Positions 61,663-64,000 of a stretch of 64,000 nt of DNA are shown here, one piece after another (positions within the stretch are counted from its first letter, which is position 1; each line of letters begins with the position of its first letter). This stretch comes from Halopseudomonas xiamenensis (GTDB taxonomy: Bacteria; Pseudomonadota; Gammaproteobacteria; Pseudomonadales; Pseudomonadaceae), in contig NZ_JACLGO010000009.1 in the NCBI RefSeq assembly GCF_014219065.1, forward strand, positions 104,835 to 168,834, given 5' to 3'. A program made the position numbers and the translations under genes. Under the pieces are notes generated by a model, which searched no databases, was not told the DNA's origin, and saw only the letters and a program-made list of their open reading frames with translations.

Positions 61663-62921
61663 TGAGAGCTACCAACATGCAACGGATCGGCATCAGTCTT
61701 GCCATGCTCGGCAGCGGCCTGTTCTCCCTACCGGCCAGTGCCGACTTCCTGGCCGACAGCGAGGCACAGATCAGCCTGCGCAACCTATACTTCAACCGCG
61801 ACTTCCGTCAGCCCAACGCCCCCCAGAGCAAGGCCGATGAATGGGCCCAGGGTGTACGGGCGGAGTGGCGCTCCGGCTACACGGCAGGTCGTATCGGCCT
61901 GGGCCTGGATGCCATCGGCCTGCTCGGCATCAAGCTCGACTCCAGCCCCGACCGCAGCGGCACCGGCATCCTCAAGCGCGACACCAGCGAAGGCCGGGCG
62001 ATGGATGAATACAGTGAGCTGGGGCTGACCGCCAGGCTGCGACTGGATGAGCATGTGCTGCGCATCGGCACCCTGCTACCCTCGATGCCCCTGGCCATGC
62101 ACAATGACAGCCGCCTGCTGCCGCAGAGCTTTCGCGGTGCCTGGCTGCAGGCCAGGCCGGACGCCACGCTGGATCTCGACCTGGGGCGTTTCGACCGGGT
62201 CAACCTGCGCGACTCGTCAGACCATCAGCGCATGGCTCCGGTACAGGGTGGCGCGCGCAACGTGCGTATCACCAGCGGCCATCCCGACACCAACGCCTTC
62301 GACTTCGCCGGTGTGGGTTACCGTTTCTCTGAACGGACCCAGGCCAGCTGGCACTACGGTGAGCTGAAGGACATCTACCGGCAACACTATCTGACCCTGG
62401 GCCATGGCTGGCGGTTTCAAAACGGCCATCAGTTGAACATGGATCTGCGTTTTGCCGACTCCAGCGATGCCGGGCGCAGCAATATCGATAACCGCATGAC
62501 CAGCCTGGGGCTCAGCTACCAGGCCGGCATGCACCGCCTCGGCACCAGCTACCAGCACATGGAAGGCGACACCGGCTTTGCCTACCTGAACGGCACCGAT
62601 CCTTTCCTGGCCCATCTGGTACAGATCCAGGATTTTGCCAACCGCGACGAACGCAGCTGGCAACTGCGGCATGACTACTCCTTCGCCGACCTTGGCTTGC
62701 CTGGTCTGAAATTGATGAACCGCTATACCCACGGCCACAATATCGAACATGCCACCGGGCGCGGCAAGGAATGGGAGCGCAACACCGATGTGGTCTATGT
62801 GATCCAGACCGGTCCGCTGCGCAATTTCTCGTTGCACTGGCGCAACGCAACCTACCGCAGCAACTTCGCCAGTGACATGGACGAGAACCGGCTGATCATC
62901 GGCTACACCTTCAATCTGTAA
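61659..62921 (+). CDS. OprD-family outer-membrane porin
   Basis: A 420-residue porin, normal OprD length. A signal peptide ends near [11 protein letters not shown] (about residue 28), mature start [21 protein letters not shown]. Repeated amphipathic strands and a C-terminal IGYTFNL complete the barrel; [13 protein letters not shown] is typical. The start overlaps the permease stop. The frame is open much further upstream, inside the permease gene, but that is not used. It should pass a small organic acid across the outer membrane. Confidence 0.9.
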   Translation: MMRATNMQRIGISLAMLGSGLFSLPASADFLADSEAQISLRNLYFNRDFRQPNAPQSKADEWAQGVRAEWRSGYTAGRIGLGLDAIGLLGIKLDSSPDRSGTGILKRDTSEGRAMDEYSELGLTARLRLDEHVLRIGTLLPSMPLAMHNDSRLLPQSFRGAWLQARPDATLDLDLGRFDRVNLRDSSDHQRMAPVQGGARNVRITSGHPDTNAFDFAGVGYRFSERTQASWHYGELKDIYRQHYLTLGHGWRFQNGHQLNMDLRFADSSDAGRSNIDNRMTSLGLSYQAGMHRLGTSYQHMEGDTGFAYLNGTDPFLAHLVQIQDFANRDERSWQLRHDYSFADLGLPGLKLMNRYTHGHNIEHATGRGKEWERNTDVVYVIQTGPLRNFSLHWRNATYRSNFASDMDENRLIIGYTFNL

Positions 62922-62927
62922 CCCCGT

Positions 62928-62957
62928 CCCGATACCGGCATTCGCGCCGGTATCGGG
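62928..62957 (+). other. Hairpin between porin and MBL genes
   Basis: CCCGATACCGGC pairs perfectly with GCCGGTATCGGG over 12 bp around a 6-base loop. No T-run follows, so it probably stabilises the porin mRNA or attenuates the last gene. Confidence 0.5.
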
Positions 62958-62974
62958 GCCACGGAGACTCCATC

Positions 62975-63841
62975 ATGCGTACTTTTACCACTCTGGAAGG
63001 CAACAGCCAGCGCCTGGACGGCGGCGCCATGTTCGGCAACGCACCCAAGGCGCTCTGGTCACGCTGGGTCGAGACCGACGAGCAGAACCGCATCAAGCTG
63101 AGCTGCCGCGCCCTGCTGGTGCAGGAAGATGACCGCAACATCCTCATCGAAACCGGCATCGGCGCCTTCTTCTCGCCGCAATTGAAGGAGCGTTACGGCG
63201 TGGTTGAGCACAGCCATGTGCTGCTCGACAGTCTGGCGGCGGTCGGTCTGACCCATGAGGATATCGATGTAGTGGTGCTGACCCACCTGCATTTCGATCA
63301 TGCCGGCGGATTGCTGAGCGCCTGGCAGGACGGGGAAGAACCCCAGCTGCTGTTTCCCAACGCCACCTTCGTGATTGGCGAACGCCATTGGGCCCGGGCC
63401 CGTCGGCCTCACCCACGGGATCAGGCTTCCTTCATTCCGCAGTTGATCGAATTGCTCACGGCCAGTGGCCGGGTGGAACTGATCCGCGATGGCCAGCGGT
63501 CGACCACCCTGGGCAAGGACTGGCGCTTCCGTTTCAGCGACGGTCACACACCGGGGCTGATGCTGCCCGAGTTCGACATGCCGGATGGCCCGGTGGTGTT
63601 TCCCGGTGATCTGATCCCCGGCTCACCCTGGCTGCACCTGCCGATCACCATGGGTTACGATCGCTTCCCGGAAACCCTGATCGAGGAAAAGGAAGCCCTG
63701 CTCAACGATATGGTCGCCAGCAATGGCCGGCTGGTGTTTACCCATGATGCACAGATCGCCGTGGCCCATGTGGAGCGTGATGAGAAAGGGCGTTTCGGTG
63801 CACGACAAGCGCAGGGCAATGTGCAGCGGATGGCGGTGTAG
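62975..63841 (+). CDS. Metallo-beta-lactamase-fold hydrolase
   Basis: A 288-residue MBL-fold protein. The metal motif [10 protein letters not shown] has H104, H106, D108 and H109; further ligands are likely the histidine of SDGHTPG and the aspartate of FPGDLIPG, plus the last histidine near FTHD. The family includes lactonases, thioesterases and glyoxalase II-like enzymes. CGGAG precedes the ATG. Its operon suggests hydrolysis of an ester, lactone or thioester. Substrate unknown. Confidence 0.88.
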   Translation: MRTFTTLEGNSQRLDGGAMFGNAPKALWSRWVETDEQNRIKLSCRALLVQEDDRNILIETGIGAFFSPQLKERYGVVEHSHVLLDSLAAVGLTHEDIDVVVLTHLHFDHAGGLLSAWQDGEEPQLLFPNATFVIGERHWARARRPHPRDQASFIPQLIELLTASGRVELIRDGQRSTTLGKDWRFRFSDGHTPGLMLPEFDMPDGPVVFPGDLIPGSPWLHLPITMGYDRFPETLIEEKEALLNDMVASNGRLVFTHDAQIAVAHVERDEKGRFGARQAQGNVQRMAV

Positions 63842-64000
63842 CGACGCAGGTGCCGCTCCGGGTTGTCGAGCCACTGCTCGACGACACAGTCCCCTGCCCG
63901 CTCGGAACCGGCGTAGCGCAGGCGAGACCGTGAAAGTATTTCCTCGCCTTCGCTCGCGAACCCAAAAGGCGGGATAGGAGGCTGTTATCTACTATTGCCC

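Noticed and set aside
63842..64000. Possible gene at the right edge
   Set aside because: Frames here are continuations of shadows of the MBL gene or too short; nothing could be supported.

Overview
The window looks like chromosomal DNA of a high-GC gammaproteobacterium of the Pseudomonas/Halopseudomonas type. This rests on an OprD-family porin, an mmsA-mmsB valine operon, and the style of the attC sites in a small gene-cassette array. Nothing in the sequence fixes the species. Identifications come from motifs and recognised protein families read by eye; no database search was possible.

Region 1 (1-44764) is a catabolic super-cluster, mostly on the minus strand. It holds five Rieske oxygenase alpha subunits, one Rieske ferredoxin, eight small NTF2/SnoaL-fold proteins, six short-chain dehydrogenases, two GMC oxidoreductases and an LhgO-like FAD oxidoreductase. 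It also holds an aldehyde dehydrogenase, an acyl-CoA dehydrogenase, a thiolase-like/DUF35 pair, a split 2-oxoacid (or acetoin) dehydrogenase complex (E1 alpha, E1 beta, free lipoyl domain, E2 core), a PhyH-type dioxygenase and a hot-dog thioesterase. An envelope set completes it: an RND/MMPL exporter, a YCF48-like protein, two DUF1329 proteins and one DUF1302 protein. No ferredoxin reductase and no E3 are visible. The set suggests breakdown of a hydrophobic, probably cyclic substrate through CoA thioesters; the substrate cannot be read from the sequence.

The main discovery is a shared 22-bp operator, AAAAAC-N9-GGTTTTT, usually preceded by TAAAT. It is found eleven times, always in front of a transcription unit of this cluster and always pointing toward the gene. 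A TetR regulator inside the cluster (3765-4484) is the likely binder. One sub-operon (13046-13495 and 11672-13012) lacks this site and faces a second TetR gene with its own palindrome.

Region 2 (44923-51462) is a LysR regulator divergent from a distal valine degradation operon: methylmalonate semialdehyde dehydrogenase, enoyl-CoA hydratase, 3-hydroxyisobutyrate dehydrogenase, 3-hydroxyisobutyryl-CoA hydrolase and an isobutyryl-CoA-type dehydrogenase. A possible 57-residue membrane protein and a glutathione transferase follow.

Region 3 (52584-55763) is an array of four integron gene cassettes with four attC sites and no integrase in the window. The cassettes carry a VapBC toxin-antitoxin pair, a zinc-ribbon membrane protein, a small unknown protein and a 478-residue protein with a PD-(D/E)XK nuclease signature, a candidate defence gene.

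Region 4 (56224-63841) has a FixJ/LuxR-type response regulator and a PAS histidine kinase. They are divergent from an acyl-CoA synthetase, a membrane permease, an OprD-family porin and a metallo-beta-lactamase-fold hydrolase. It looks like a regulated unit for uptake and CoA activation of an organic acid.
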